DNA of 64,000 nt from Niabella insulamsoli (GTDB taxonomy: Bacteria; Bacteroidota; Bacteroidia; Chitinophagales; Chitinophagaceae). The position numbers were made by a program, and so were the translations under genes. The stretch lies in assembly GCF_039652435.2 (NCBI RefSeq), contig NZ_CP190246.1:3038001-3102000 (forward strand), written 5' to 3'. Positions within the stretch are counted from its first letter, which is position 1. Each line of letters starts with the position of its first letter. The notes below the pieces were generated by a model. It was not told the DNA's origin. It saw only the letters and a list, made by a program, of their open reading frames with translations, and searched no databases. Positions 1 to 10,105 of the stretch are shown one piece after another.

Positions 1-2
1 CT

Positions 3-974
3 GTCACGGATAGTATATTGAACGCTGGTGGTAAAGTGTTGTTACTCGCAGATAAGCTGGGCACAAAAGAAAGTTCGGCGCCGGTAAGCTTTACGCCGTT
101 GTTTTGGAGCGCCAGCTTTTTCCCAGGTCAAAGTAATGAGACCTTAGGCTCATTCATCAATCACAAAAGTGAAATTTTCCGTCACTTCCCTACGGACTAT
201 TTTACAAACTGGCAATGGTTTAAGCTTACGGCGGGCGCCAAATACTTTAAGCTATCCGATATGCCGAAGCGTTTCCAGCCGCTGGTACAACCTGTTTCCG
301 ACTTCCATTACAACGAGAAGCTGGGCAGTATTTTTGAAACCAAGGTCGGGAAGGGCAAGTTACTCATATGCGGATACGCCCTGCAACAAAAGGATAACGC
401 CTATGCCACGCAACTGCTTTACAGCATGATCGCTTATATGAAAAGCGATGCCTTTAATCCTCAGGACGCGTTGCCAATAGCGACATTAAAAAAAGTGCTG
501 GCTAAAACACCGGAAGCCATTCAGGCCTATCCGCTGCCTGATGCTTTCCGATCCGCTGCGCTTTATATCAAAGCAGGAAATGCGTCGGAAAAAGATAAAC
601 AATGGCAAGCCTCTGAAGATATTGTCGCCGTCAATAAAAATTACAAGTATGCAATGTCGGCTGTAAATATCACTAAATATGCTTCGGGTGCGGCCTGGAG
701 CGGAAAAAACATATCGATTAACTTAGTGCCGCCTGCCGGCGTAAAAGGGTATATTTACCTACACCTGCTTCCAACTGGCCAACCGGACGTTGAAGGGCGC
801 GTCACAATCGAAGGCCGGGAACTGGAAACCGGCAACATTCCGGCAAAGGGCAAGTGGATCAAAATTTTTATGATGCGCGAAGACACCAATGATGGTAAGG
901 TTCAGGTTCAGCTGAAATCCGGCCATTCATCGCCGTTGCTGTTTGATGAACTGGTGGTAATGGAAGAAGAATAA
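3..974 (+). CDS. C-terminal part of a glycoside hydrolase family 2-like protein (5' truncated)
   Basis: The reading frame is open to the left edge, so the gene begins outside the window; the TTG at 18 is not a credible start. About 323 residues remain. The stretch with FPTDYFTNWQWF and VGKGKLLICGYAL resembles the C-terminal region that follows the catalytic barrel in large Bacteroidota GH2-type (beta-galactosidase-like) enzymes. The last 150 residues are beta-rich and look like an accessory carbohydrate-binding module. The catalytic domain is not visible, so substrate cannot be judged. The plus-strand AraC gene 180 bp downstream and the sugar porter beyond it suggest a carbohydrate locus. The GH2 assignment rests on remembered family resemblance and is moderate. 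Confidence 0.6.
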   Translation, partial: VTDSILNAGGKVLLLADKLGTKESSAPVSFTPLFWSASFFPGQSNETLGSFINHKSEIFRHFPTDYFTNWQWFKLTAGAKYFKLSDMPKRFQPLVQPVSDFHYNEKLGSIFETKVGKGKLLICGYALQQKDNAYATQLLYSMIAYMKSDAFNPQDALPIATLKKVLAKTPEAIQAYPLPDAFRSAALYIKAGNASEKDKQWQASEDIVAVNKNYKYAMSAVNITKYASGAAWSGKNISINLVPPAGVKGYIYLHLLPTGQPDVEGRVTIEGRELETGNIPAKGKWIKIFMMREDTNDGKVQVQLKSGHSSPLLFDELVVMEEE

Positions 975-1153
975 GACAGCGTCATAGTCAACTTAGAAAG
1001 CATTACGCGAAGGCGCACAAGTTTATAAACCGCCGTTGGCGACAAGGCCTCTTATTTTTTTAATTTATGCACCCGTTCTATCTTAGCTGCGACGGCCATT
1101 TGCAGTGAGAGGAATATTGGTAATATTGCTGCTGCATCAATTAAACAAAAAGC

Positions 1154-2038
1154 ATGCTTTATCGAAAAAAGGATGGGTTCCAGGCTCAGAAAGCGATTGT
1201 GCTGCCGCCGGCAATTATAAAACTGTTCGAACAAAGCGCGATCACTTCAGGTTTGTATCTCACAGATATCGGCTATTACCCCAAAGCGAAGTTTCACTAC
1301 CGCCATCGCGAACATGGCTCTGCCCAACATATACTTATTTATTGCATCGACGGAGCCGGTGTGGCCAAAGTGGAAGATCAGCAAATACTTATCCGCCAGG
1401 GGCAATATTTAATCCTTCCAAAAAATGTGAAACATATTTACCGCGCCGATGAACAAAAGCCCTGGTCTATTTTTTGGGTTCATTTTAAAGGCCATTTGGC
1501 GCCTCAGTTTGTAGCGTTGCTAAAAAAGAAAGGTGATGTTTTTTCAAACGCGGTTTCTTTTGATAAAAGAAGAATAGAACTTTTCGACCAGATTTATGAT
1601 ACGCTACAAACAGGCTACAGCATCGACAACCTGAATTATACCTGCATTTTATTACAGCATTATCTAGCCACTTTTTGCTATCCGCAAATTTTTACGCCGC
1701 CCCAGCGGGAGCAGGAGGACGAAATCGATATTGCCATACGATTTATGCAGGAGCATATCGACAAGTCCTTAAACCTGCAAACATTGGCAGCACATGTTTA
1801 CCGTTCTGTCTCCCATTTTTCCGCGCTGTTCAGAAAAAAAACCGGCTACCCGCCTCTGGAATATTTTAACCAGATTAAAATGCAACGTGCCTGTCAGCTG
1901 CTGGAGTTTACAGATTTGCAGATAAAAGAACTGTCTGCCCAACTCGGCTACCAGGATCCTTTTTATTTCTCCAGGCTGTTTACAAAAATGATGGGCCTAT
2001 CGCCGCTCGAATACCGCAAAAAGAAAAAATTCAACTAA
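1154..2038 (+). CDS. AraC family transcriptional regulator (cupin sensor plus double HTH)
   Basis: This 294-residue protein has the usual AraC layout. An N-terminal cupin-like sensor (about residues 35-120, including GQYLILPKNVKHIY) is typical of sugar-responsive members. The C-terminal DNA-binding domain (about 195-290) contains two helix-turn-helix units, the second ending in the family signature around DPFYFSRLFTKMMGLSPLEYR. The ATG at 1154 is preceded by an A-rich stretch (AAACAAAAAGC), normal for these organisms. It is convergent with the DUF5107 gene: its stop lies 1 base before that gene's stop codon. It probably controls the GH2-type gene or the transporter/DUF5107 pair, but no operator could be identified. 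Confidence 0.92.
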   Translation: MLYRKKDGFQAQKAIVLPPAIIKLFEQSAITSGLYLTDIGYYPKAKFHYRHREHGSAQHILIYCIDGAGVAKVEDQQILIRQGQYLILPKNVKHIYRADEQKPWSIFWVHFKGHLAPQFVALLKKKGDVFSNAVSFDKRRIELFDQIYDTLQTGYSIDNLNYTCILLQHYLATFCYPQIFTPPQREQEDEIDIAIRFMQEHIDKSLNLQTLAAHVYRSVSHFSALFRKKTGYPPLEYFNQIKMQRACQLLEFTDLQIKELSAQLGYQDPFYFSRLFTKMMGLSPLEYRKKKKFN

Positions 2039-2039
2039 A

Positions 2040-5000
2040 TCAAACTTCTTTTTTTAGCAGCGGCCGATGCATTACGGCGCCTGGATGCGCTTTGTCCAGT
2101 TCGAGAACAAGATCGAAATAATGGTTTGCTTTTTCTATCTCATTCAATCCCATATAACCCAAAGCCTGAAGATAATAGCAGTGGATGCGGTTGCGCAAAG
2201 AAAGCTCGTCATCAAAAATCATCAGATCGGGCAATGACACCGCGAAAAAATCCATTTTCACTTCATCGTTGACATGCTGCTCGCCATAGCCGATCAGGTT
2301 CCGGAATCTCTGTTCCGCTTCCCAGCTGCGCTGCAGACACTGAAGCGCCAGCCCCTGGTAAAAAATTTTATCCGGCTGCTGATCATTATAAAAGATAGCC
2401 GGCGTGGGCTCGCTCAGTCCCACCGCAGCCCGCTCCCAGTATTGCTGCGCCGTTTCCAGCGCTCCCATTTGATGATACGCCACGCCCATCCAATAATGAA
2501 TATCGTTTTCCTGTGCGCCATAGATCTTTCCTTCTCCCAGGTGGTCCGGATAAACCGTAGCCAGTTCCAGCAAACGAACCGCTTCCTGCGGCATGCCCCG
2601 TTCCAGCGCATCTTTGGCCAGCCCGATATGAATTAAAATATGCTGCCCCGATGTTTTTCCCTCGCCTCCCTCCCAGGGGTGAAAATTACGGGCCTCCAAT
2701 AGCTGTCTTGCGGCTTCAAATTGTTGGGTAAGGCTGTGCAGATTGACATATTCAATATACAAATCGTCGCGATCATTAATCAAATCGGTATAAGGCCTGA
2801 GCTTTTCCAAACGCTCTTCAGGTGATTTATTGAATCGCTTATACAGTTGATCTAATTCAAACAACACCCGGGAATCGGAAGGGTCTGCCGCGAATGCTTT
2901 CTCAAAAAGCGCCAGGGCTTCAGCTTTTTTATCAAACTTATTGTAGTATGCTATACCAAGATTCCGTAAGGTGGTGGCATGGGTAGCATTGATCTTCGCA
3001 GACTGCTCCCAATAATCTTTTGCTTTATCATATAAGCGCTTCGAATAAAAATAATTGCCAAGATAATAAAGCGCTTTGTAGTCATATGGATTAACCGCAA
3101 CGGCCGTTTTCAACACGCTAATATCTCCGATCCGGTTTGGAAAAACGCCATCCGGGCCATAATCAAAAGCCTTGCTAAACCAATAGGCAGACTGTTCCTG
3201 GTAGCCCGCTCTGAATTCGAGATAACCGAGATAATAGAGCGAAAGCGGGTCTGTAGCTGCGGCTGCATTCAATTTCAACAATTCGCCTGCCTCTTCATAA
3301 AGCCCCGCCTGCATATACTGAATCGACATTTCAATATAGGTATCGGTGTTAGTGCGCATCATCTGCTGCAACTGTTGTGCCGTTGCGGCAGCCTGATCTT
3401 CTTCGCCCAACGCCCTCAAACATTGTAAACGTTCAAACAAACTGGCAAAATCAAACGCATCAATTTCCACTGTTTCGGCCACAAGCTTTAAAGCTTCGGG
3501 CAGGCGATTGAGTTTACGCAACGCCACAGCTTTGAGATGTCGCGCCTTCAAACCATGATAATTTCTGAGGATGGAATTTTCAGATAAGGTGATGACCTGA
3601 CGCCAGTCGCGCCGATTGGCCGCGATCAACGCCAGTTGCAGATAAGCTTTATCCTGCTGCGCCGCGTTCCAGGTACACTTATAAAAATACTGTTCGGCCT
3701 CATCGTAATCACCCTGGTATTGCAGGCAAAGCGCTAAGTTGAAAAGCGCTTCACTGTCCTGGGGGTTGGGATTATATTTATTCAATTTTTCGACGGCAGT
3801 TTCAAGATAGGGTTTTGCCACATTGAATTGTCCACGACGGAGATACCACAGGCCTTTAGCATTATTACAACGGATATCGGATGCATCGCGGCGCAGCGCT
3901 TCCTCATAATAATCCAAAGGATTATAAGTGGCATGCCGGTATTGTTCTAAATGGAGGCCCGCCAGGTATAAATCTTCATTAGACAAAATGTCCCCGGGAG
4001 CGGCAATCGGTTGAGCCGGTTCGGGAATCGCTTCGCCCTGCCGGGTTACCGGTTTATAATCAACGAGAACCTGATCGTTCTCATCCAGCACAGCGGCGTA
4101 AAGAATAGAAATACTGGCGGAATTGTTGAGCGGCACCGTTTTAGCAAAAGTCGCCAACGGGGACAGCTCCTGCGACTCGTTCATCAAAACCGATCCTCCC
4201 ATCTTTAAAATTACTTTCACCCTGCGCGGCCTGGTTACATAGGCTTTTACAACCACGCTATCCCCCAGCGGCTCCACGTTGATCATCGCATCAATAGACG
4301 CATTTTTCACATAACCAATATTTTTATACGGCATAAAATATTGTTTAAACTCGCGCGCTTCGTTGGGCATGATCCAGCTAAAGTCTGGCTGGTTATCCGT
4401 AAACATGCCGCACATGATTTCGAAATAAGGTCCATTGTTGTCGGTAAGCTGGCGGTCCCAGGCCTTTCCAAAATCACCGCATCCCCAGGTCCATTGTTTT
4501 TTACCGGGACTAATATGGTGGTTGGCGATATGCATCAACCCGGCCTGTTTTTGATGATGATAGCCGCCTACAAAGTCGAAGGCGCTATTGACAGCCATAT
4601 AAGAAGTAGGCACGGGTATATTTGTGTAACGCGAAATATCAGTGCCCGGTGCATAATCTACTTTATAATAAGTTCCGGTGGCGATCGGGAAAGAACTTAC
4701 ATCTCTCTTACCATGATCAAAAACAGCGTGCACATCGGGCGGGAACACGCTTTGATAATGCTCATCGACCGCGACAGCCGGGTTGGCCCACCACAAAAAA
4801 GTTTGCGGGAACGATGTGCGGTTATAAAGTTTTGCGTGCAACTCGATGTAAGCCACACCTTCATACAGCGTGAAACCCAACGCGCACTTGGTGCCAAACA
4901 TTTTCTCGTATTCATTTACCCAAACCGTTTTACTGCCATCTTCGTTTTCCTTTATTAAAAAATCGATGGGCTCGAAAGTGGACGGCCGGTGATGCTGTGG

Positions 5001-5351
5001 CCAGTTGAATTCAATGCCGCCGCTGATCCAGGGGCCTGCCAGCCCCACCAGCGCCGGTTTGATCACCTCATTATGATAAATAAAATGATAATCATTGGTT
5101 TTATCATAAGCCATTTGTATCCGTCCGCCTAACTCGGGTAATATCATCACCTTCAGGTAATCATTTTCCAGAAACAGCGCAGTCCACGCTTTGTCTTCCT
5201 TATCATCATACACTTTATCGATAACGGCATGCGGATACACCACGCCGCTGCTTCCCTGATACACTCTGTTTTCAAGAAACATCGGGTTCTTATCCGGCGC
5301 GCCGGTTTTGTAGGTCGGAATGATCACTTGTTCTTTCCAGGCTTTTACCAT
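2040..5351 (-). CDS. DUF5107 and tetratricopeptide-repeat protein
   Basis: About 1,103 residues from the ATG at 5351; an in-frame upstream start at 5393 would overlap the transporter gene and is less likely. The first 350 residues match DUF5107, a beta-sandwich domain with aldose-epimerase-like character (ENDYLKVMILPELGGRI, GGIEFNWPQHHRPST). Residues of about 460-1080 are repeated TPR helices, for example SEALFNLALCLQYQGDYDEA and YKALYYLGNYFYSKRLYDKA. No signal peptide is visible, so it is probably cytoplasmic. It directly follows the sugar porter gene on the same strand and is likely co-transcribed. The family recurs beside carbohydrate genes, but its reaction is not known to me; sugar epimerisation or glycosidase activity is only an inference. 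Confidence 0.88.
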   Translation of the reverse strand: MVKAWKEQVIIPTYKTGAPDKNPMFLENRVYQGSSGVVYPHAVIDKVYDDKEDKAWTALFLENDYLKVMILPELGGRIQMAYDKTNDYHFIYHNEVIKPALVGLAGPWISGGIEFNWPQHHRPSTFEPIDFLIKENEDGSKTVWVNEYEKMFGTKCALGFTLYEGVAYIELHAKLYNRTSFPQTFLWWANPAVAVDEHYQSVFPPDVHAVFDHGKRDVSSFPIATGTYYKVDYAPGTDISRYTNIPVPTSYMAVNSAFDFVGGYHHQKQAGLMHIANHHISPGKKQWTWGCGDFGKAWDRQLTDNNGPYFEIMCGMFTDNQPDFSWIMPNEAREFKQYFMPYKNIGYVKNASIDAMINVEPLGDSVVVKAYVTRPRRVKVILKMGGSVLMNESQELSPLATFAKTVPLNNSASISILYAAVLDENDQVLVDYKPVTRQGEAIPEPAQPIAAPGDILSNEDLYLAGLHLEQYRHATYNPLDYYEEALRRDASDIRCNNAKGLWYLRRGQFNVAKPYLETAVEKLNKYNPNPQDSEALFNLALCLQYQGDYDEAEQYFYKCTWNAAQQDKAYLQLALIAANRRDWRQVITLSENSILRNYHGLKARHLKAVALRKLNRLPEALKLVAETVEIDAFDFASLFERLQCLRALGEEDQAAATAQQLQQMMRTNTDTYIEMSIQYMQAGLYEEAGELLKLNAAAATDPLSLYYLGYLEFRAGYQEQSAYWFSKAFDYGPDGVFPNRIGDISVLKTAVAVNPYDYKALYYLGNYFYSKRLYDKAKDYWEQSAKINATHATTLRNLGIAYYNKFDKKAEALALFEKAFAADPSDSRVLFELDQLYKRFNKSPEERLEKLRPYTDLINDRDDLYIEYVNLHSLTQQFEAARQLLEARNFHPWEGGEGKTSGQHILIHIGLAKDALERGMPQEAVRLLELATVYPDHLGEGKIYGAQENDIHYWMGVAYHQMGALETAQQYWERAAVGLSEPTPAIFYNDQQPDKIFYQGLALQCLQRSWEAEQRFRNLIGYGEQHVNDEVKMDFFAVSLPDLMIFDDELSLRNRIHCYYLQALGYMGLNEIEKANHYFDLVLELDKAHPGAVMHRPLLKKEV

Positions 5352-5373
5352 GTGCTGATTTTTTCTTTTTGTT

Positions 5374-6711
5374 TTAATGTTTGAATACGGCATCCATTTC
5401 CTCCAGGGTCTTACCTTTGGTCTCCCTCACTTTGGCCCTCACAAAAAAGAAGCCCAGCGCGCAAATCGCGGCATAGATATAAAAGGGCGTGTAAGTGCCT
5501 AATCGTTTGGCAAGAATCGGAAAGGAGAATGTGAGCACCGCATAAGCCAGCCACAAGGCAATAACGGCCACAGAGGTTGCGGCTCCGCGTATCTGGTTGG
5601 GAAATATTTCCGAAATCAGTACCCAGGTAATAGGCGCCAGCGTCATCGCATACACTCCGATTGCAGCTAATAAACTCCAGGAAGCGGCGGCAGATTTTTG
5701 TTGTAATAAAACAGCGCTGACCAGGTAGAGGATACAAAGGCCTGCTGATCCGAATATCATCAGCGGCTTGCGGCCCATTTTATCTACCTGCCACATGGCG
5801 ATAAAAGTGAAGACCAGATTTACAAATCCAATAAAAACAGTTTGCTTCAACTGGTCATCCTGGCTGAATCCCACACTTTCGAAAATGGTAGCAGTGTAAT
5901 TGAAGACGACGTTGATGCCACAAAATTGCTGGAACACTGCCAGGCCCATTCCCACGAGCACCGCCGGCAGCGCCTGCTTTTGAAAAACAGCTTTGTAGTT
6001 AATCCTTGTTTCACCGGCCAATGATTTACCGATTGCCTCAATGCTGGATGCCGCATAAGCAGCGCCACCTATGGCAGCCAGTTTTTTTTTTGCCTGCTCC
6101 ACCAAGCCGGCACGTGTTAGCCAACGCGGACTTTCGGGCAGAAAAAATACGCCGCCTAAAAATAAGGCCGAAGGAACGGCTCCCAGGCCCATCATCCATC
6201 GCCAGGCATCAGGCCCCTCGTTGCGCAGCGCATAGTTGACAAGGTTGGTAATTAAAATTCCCAAAACAATAGTAAGCTGGTTGATCGCCACCATCCGGCC
6301 GCGCATATGCGAAGGCGCCACTTCTGCAATGTAGAGCGGGGAAAGCACGGAAGCCATGCCCACGCCTATTCCCGCGAAAAATCGTGCAACGATAAAAGCC
6401 GCGCTGCTATTAGACCCGGCCATGGCCAATGATGACACCAGGAAAATACCAGCTGCCAGCATCAGCCCTTTCTTACGCCCAAAGCGGTCTGAAACGCTAC
6501 CGGCAATAATGCAACCCAGTATGCAACCGAGCGCTAAAGTGGCGGTAGCAAAACCCTCCTGCACATCGGAAAGATGAAACTGATCTTTCAAAAAAGGAAG
6601 GGCGCCGGCGATTACAGCAAAATCAAATCCAAACAAATAACCGCCCAGTGCGGATATCAGCGAGATCCCGGTTATATAGGCTGTATTAAATTCATGCTTT
6701 TCTATTTTCAT
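5374..6711 (-). CDS. Sugar porter family MFS transporter
   Basis: About 445 residues with 12 predicted membrane segments. Sugar-porter signatures are present: GGYLFGFDFAVIAGALPFL in helix 1, the loop SDRFGRKKG, PESPRWLTRAG before the central loop, QQFCGINVVFNYT in helix 7, and a C-terminal ETKGKTLEEMD. This matches proton-coupled sugar symporters of the XylE/galactose type, but the sugar is not determinable. The ATG at 6711 is preferred over the GTG at 6720. It is followed 22 bp later by the DUF5107-TPR gene, giving a two-gene unit. Upstream 6712-6871 has no clear TAnnTTTG promoter that I can see. Confidence 0.93.
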   Translation of the reverse strand: MKIEKHEFNTAYITGISLISALGGYLFGFDFAVIAGALPFLKDQFHLSDVQEGFATATLALGCILGCIIAGSVSDRFGRKKGLMLAAGIFLVSSLAMAGSNSSAAFIVARFFAGIGVGMASVLSPLYIAEVAPSHMRGRMVAINQLTIVLGILITNLVNYALRNEGPDAWRWMMGLGAVPSALFLGGVFFLPESPRWLTRAGLVEQAKKKLAAIGGAAYAASSIEAIGKSLAGETRINYKAVFQKQALPAVLVGMGLAVFQQFCGINVVFNYTATIFESVGFSQDDQLKQTVFIGFVNLVFTFIAMWQVDKMGRKPLMIFGSAGLCILYLVSAVLLQQKSAAASWSLLAAIGVYAMTLAPITWVLISEIFPNQIRGAATSVAVIALWLAYAVLTFSFPILAKRLGTYTPFYIYAAICALGFFFVRAKVRETKGKTLEEMDAVFKH

Positions 6712-6871
6712 ATAACCCACAATTAGAAAACGAAGATGAAAGAAATCTGCTTAAAATAAAATGGATAAGACGATGAATGAAATAGACTTTATGATGATTC
6801 TGCACAGTTGAAATAAAAAAATCGCTTTTGAACACGCATTGTTTCAACCCTTGATTAAAGCAGTGTTGGCG

Positions 6872-9800
6872 CTATTTAAAATCGCGTGAAGGAAACAGCG
6901 TACCTTGAATTGTTTTCTTTTGAGCAACTCTGCCGCCTTCTTTGGAATGCATGGCGCCATCTTTCTCATCAGCCCGGCAAAGCGTCAGCACCTGCGGGGA
7001 CGGCTCTTCAGGAGCCACCAGGGCTTGCAAATAAGCGGCTCCGTTATAACAATTTTTCACTACCACGTGCGTGACTTGTCCTTCCCGCTGCACCCTGCCC
7101 GCAACAATTAGCAGTTTAGACTGCAATATTTCTTTACGGAATTTTTCAAATATTTGCCGGAATACCACCAGGTTTGCCGTTCCTGTTTCATCTTCAATAG
7201 TAATAAAGCAAATGCCGGAAGCCGTGCCAGGACGCTGCCGCACCAATACAAGCCCTCCTACTTTTACATAGGCTCCATCCGGCAAGGCATTAATACCAGC
7301 GGTGGATAAAATGCGGCGGCGCTCCAATTGCTGTCTTACAAAAGTTAAAGGATGGGCTTTCAGCGAAAGCGAAGTACTGCTATAATCCTGCACCACATGC
7401 TCGGCGGCAGTCATCTCAGGAAGTGTCACCGCCGCTTCAAAAGCGCTTTCAGAAAGCTGCCCTTCAAAAAGCCCTTCGGGATGATCGGCTAATGCGCTGA
7501 TTTCCCAAAGCGCTTCCCTCCTTTTCAAGCCCATAGAAAGGAAAGCATCGGCATTTGCCAGGATTTCAAGCGAACTGATGGAAACGCCGGCATCCAACAA
7601 CTGGTTGATATTTGTAAAAGCCTTTTTCCTGGCGGCCACCAATATTTCTATTGCTGCTTCCCCCAGACCCTTTACCTGCCTGAAACCTAACCGAATGGCG
7701 CAACGGCCGGTTTCTGTTGCCTCCAGGGTATTGTCCCAGAAAGAAAAGTTGATATCGACAGGGAGGACGGTAACACCGTGCTGCTGTGCGTCTTTTACAA
7801 TTTGAGCAGGCGCATAAAAACCCATAGGCTGACTGTTGAGCAACCCCGCGGCAAACACGTCGGGATAGTGGCATTTGAGCCAGCTCGATATGTATACGAG
7901 CAGCGCAAAGCTAACCGCGTGGCTTTCGGGAAAACCATAGCTGCCAAAGCCTTCCAGTTGTTTAAAGACTTTTTCTGCATATGCCTGTGCATAGCCATTT
8001 TTTATCATGCCGCCAATCAGCTTATCATGAAATTGTTTTACCATTCCGTACGCTTTGAATGTGGCCATACTTCTGCGTAAGGCATCCGCTTCTGCCGGCG
8101 AAAAACCTGCTGCCACGATCGCAATTTCCATGGCCTGCTCCTGAAACAATGGAACGCCGAGGGTCCTGCTCAGGATTTCTTTGACCGCTTCGGAAGGGTA
8201 ATCGACAGGTTCCTGACCGCTTCTGCGTCGCAGATAAGGGTGCACCATATCGCCCTGAATGGGGCCTGGCCGGACAATAGCCACTTCGATTACCAGATCG
8301 TAAAAACACTGGGGCCGCAAACGCGGCAACATTGACATCTGTGCCCGGCTTTCAATCTGAAAAACACCGATTGTATCGGCCCGGCAAATCATTTCATATA
8401 CCTGCGGATCATCTTGCGGCACGTTGGCCAGTGTCAGGCGCCGGCCATAATGTTGCTTCACCAGGTCGAAACATTTGCGGATACAGGTAAGCATGCCGAG
8501 CGCCAGCACATCAATTTTCAATAAACCTAATGCATCAATATCGTCTTTATTCCATTCAATATTTGTACGGCCTTTCATGCGGGCATTGAGGATAGGGCAT
8601 ATATAAGATAGTTTATTTTGCGAGATAACAAATCCGCCTGTGTGTTGCCCGAGCTGGCGCGGAAAGCCGATATACTGTTGTGTCAATTCCAACACTTTTC
8701 GCAAATGCGGGTCATCACAATTTAACCCCTGCTCACGGATACGTTGCTCGTAAATGCCTTCCCCATGTGTGCCGCTGCAACCCGCAAGCACATCAATCAT
8801 ATCTGTGGAAAGGCCCATGGCTTTAGCCACATCTCTTATCGCTCCTTTATAATGAACCTGTGTTACGGTAGCAATAATGCCCGAACGGTCGCGCCCAAAT
8901 TTTTCATAAATATATTGCATTACTTCCTCGCGGCGTTCATGTTCAAAATCAACATCCACATCTGGCGGCTCATCGCGCGCATCCGACATAAAACGGGCAA
9001 ATAATAACTTAAATTTTGAAGGGTTTACAGAAGTAATCCCCAAGCAATAACAAACCACCGAATTAGCTGCAGAACCGCGCCCCTGGCATAAAATCTCTTT
9101 GCTTCTTGCGAATTGTACAAAATCATAAATCGTTAAAAAATAGGCGGCATAATTTTTTCGCTTTATAAAGTCCAGTTCATAATGAATAGAAGCCAGGATT
9201 TTCTCCGGAATTTTTTCACCAAATTTTTCTTTGGCGCCCTGCCAGGTAAAGTAAGCCAATTGCTGATCGGGTGTTCGCCCTTCGCTGGTAATTTCCTGTG
9301 GATACACATATTTTAATTCATCCAGAGAGAAGGTACAGGCATTCACGATTTCCTGTGTATGGGCAACAGCCTCTCCATATTGACGGAACAAGCGCAGCAT
9401 TTCCTTTTCAGGTTTCAAAAACCGCTCTGCATTCTGGCGCAGCAAATACCCCGCATTATAAATAGTTTTCTTTTCGCGGATGCAGGTCAGTATATCCTGT
9501 AATTTTCTACGTTCCGCATTGTGGTAATGTACATCGTTTGTAGCAAGCAAAGGCAATTTATAATGGCCAGACAGCTCGGCCAGCCGGTATAATTTTTTGA
9601 TATCATCGCCCTGGTACGACCGGGTAGCGGTAAGATATAACCGGCCTTTTAAATGTTCATTATATTCCTGCAGGTTTGCTTTAAAAGAAGCATCATAATC
9701 GAAGTTTGCATTTAACTGATCGGGTGGCACTACTGCAAATAGCAAGCCTTCCTTCGCAGCATAGACATCTTGTTTGTAAAGCAGGCATTTACCCTTTTCG

Positions 9801-10096
9801 GTACGAAGGTTCCCGGTAGTAAGCAAATGAGAAAGGCGGGCATAAGCATCTATATGCGTAGGATAAGCAAGCAGCGAAGGACCGTCCTGCAAATCAAGGC
9901 AGCACCCCACGATAATACGAATGCCGCTGGCTTTGGCGGCCGTATGCGCGCGGACTACTCCGGCAAGTGTGTTATGATCGGTAATTGCTATCGCCTTATA
10001 ACCCAATGCCGCCGCCTGCGTTACCAGCTCTTCCGGATGGGAGCCGCCCCTCAGAAAGCTAAAATTGGATGTTACCTGTAATTCCGAATAACGCAT
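6872..10096 (-). CDS. dnaE2: Error-prone DNA polymerase DnaE2 (ImuC)
   Basis: This 1,074-residue C-family polymerase is the catalytic subunit of the mutasome that copies past DNA damage. It starts with a PHP domain (FSFLRGGSHPEELV, AITDHNTLAG). The metal-binding catalytic aspartates are in PDVDVDFEHERRE near residue 378 and KIDVLALGML near 527. A helix-hairpin-helix region (QVKGLGEAAIEIL) and a C-terminal OB fold (VKVGGLVLVRQRPGTA) follow. Its length is typical of DnaE2 and shorter than replicative DnaE. It is the last gene of a three-gene unit, 9 bp after imuB. Family knowledge places such operons under DNA-damage control. Confidence 0.96.
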   Translation of the reverse strand: MRYSELQVTSNFSFLRGGSHPEELVTQAAALGYKAIAITDHNTLAGVVRAHTAAKASGIRIIVGCCLDLQDGPSLLAYPTHIDAYARLSHLLTTGNLRTEKGKCLLYKQDVYAAKEGLLFAVVPPDQLNANFDYDASFKANLQEYNEHLKGRLYLTATRSYQGDDIKKLYRLAELSGHYKLPLLATNDVHYHNAERRKLQDILTCIREKKTIYNAGYLLRQNAERFLKPEKEMLRLFRQYGEAVAHTQEIVNACTFSLDELKYVYPQEITSEGRTPDQQLAYFTWQGAKEKFGEKIPEKILASIHYELDFIKRKNYAAYFLTIYDFVQFARSKEILCQGRGSAANSVVCYCLGITSVNPSKFKLLFARFMSDARDEPPDVDVDFEHERREEVMQYIYEKFGRDRSGIIATVTQVHYKGAIRDVAKAMGLSTDMIDVLAGCSGTHGEGIYEQRIREQGLNCDDPHLRKVLELTQQYIGFPRQLGQHTGGFVISQNKLSYICPILNARMKGRTNIEWNKDDIDALGLLKIDVLALGMLTCIRKCFDLVKQHYGRRLTLANVPQDDPQVYEMICRADTIGVFQIESRAQMSMLPRLRPQCFYDLVIEVAIVRPGPIQGDMVHPYLRRRSGQEPVDYPSEAVKEILSRTLGVPLFQEQAMEIAIVAAGFSPAEADALRRSMATFKAYGMVKQFHDKLIGGMIKNGYAQAYAEKVFKQLEGFGSYGFPESHAVSFALLVYISSWLKCHYPDVFAAGLLNSQPMGFYAPAQIVKDAQQHGVTVLPVDINFSFWDNTLEATETGRCAIRLGFRQVKGLGEAAIEILVAARKKAFTNINQLLDAGVSISSLEILANADAFLSMGLKRREALWEISALADHPEGLFEGQLSESAFEAAVTLPEMTAAEHVVQDYSSTSLSLKAHPLTFVRQQLERRRILSTAGINALPDGAYVKVGGLVLVRQRPGTASGICFITIEDETGTANLVVFRQIFEKFRKEILQSKLLIVAGRVQREGQVTHVVVKNCYNGAAYLQALVAPEEPSPQVLTLCRADEKDGAMHSKEGGRVAQKKTIQGTLFPSRDFK

Positions 10097-10105
10097 TATT
10101 TCCTT

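Noticed and set aside
4341..4958. Plus-strand ORF of 205 codons inside the DUF5107 gene, and similar long antisense ORFs
   Set aside because: They lie opposite well-supported genes, lack family motifs, and reflect codon use of the true strand.
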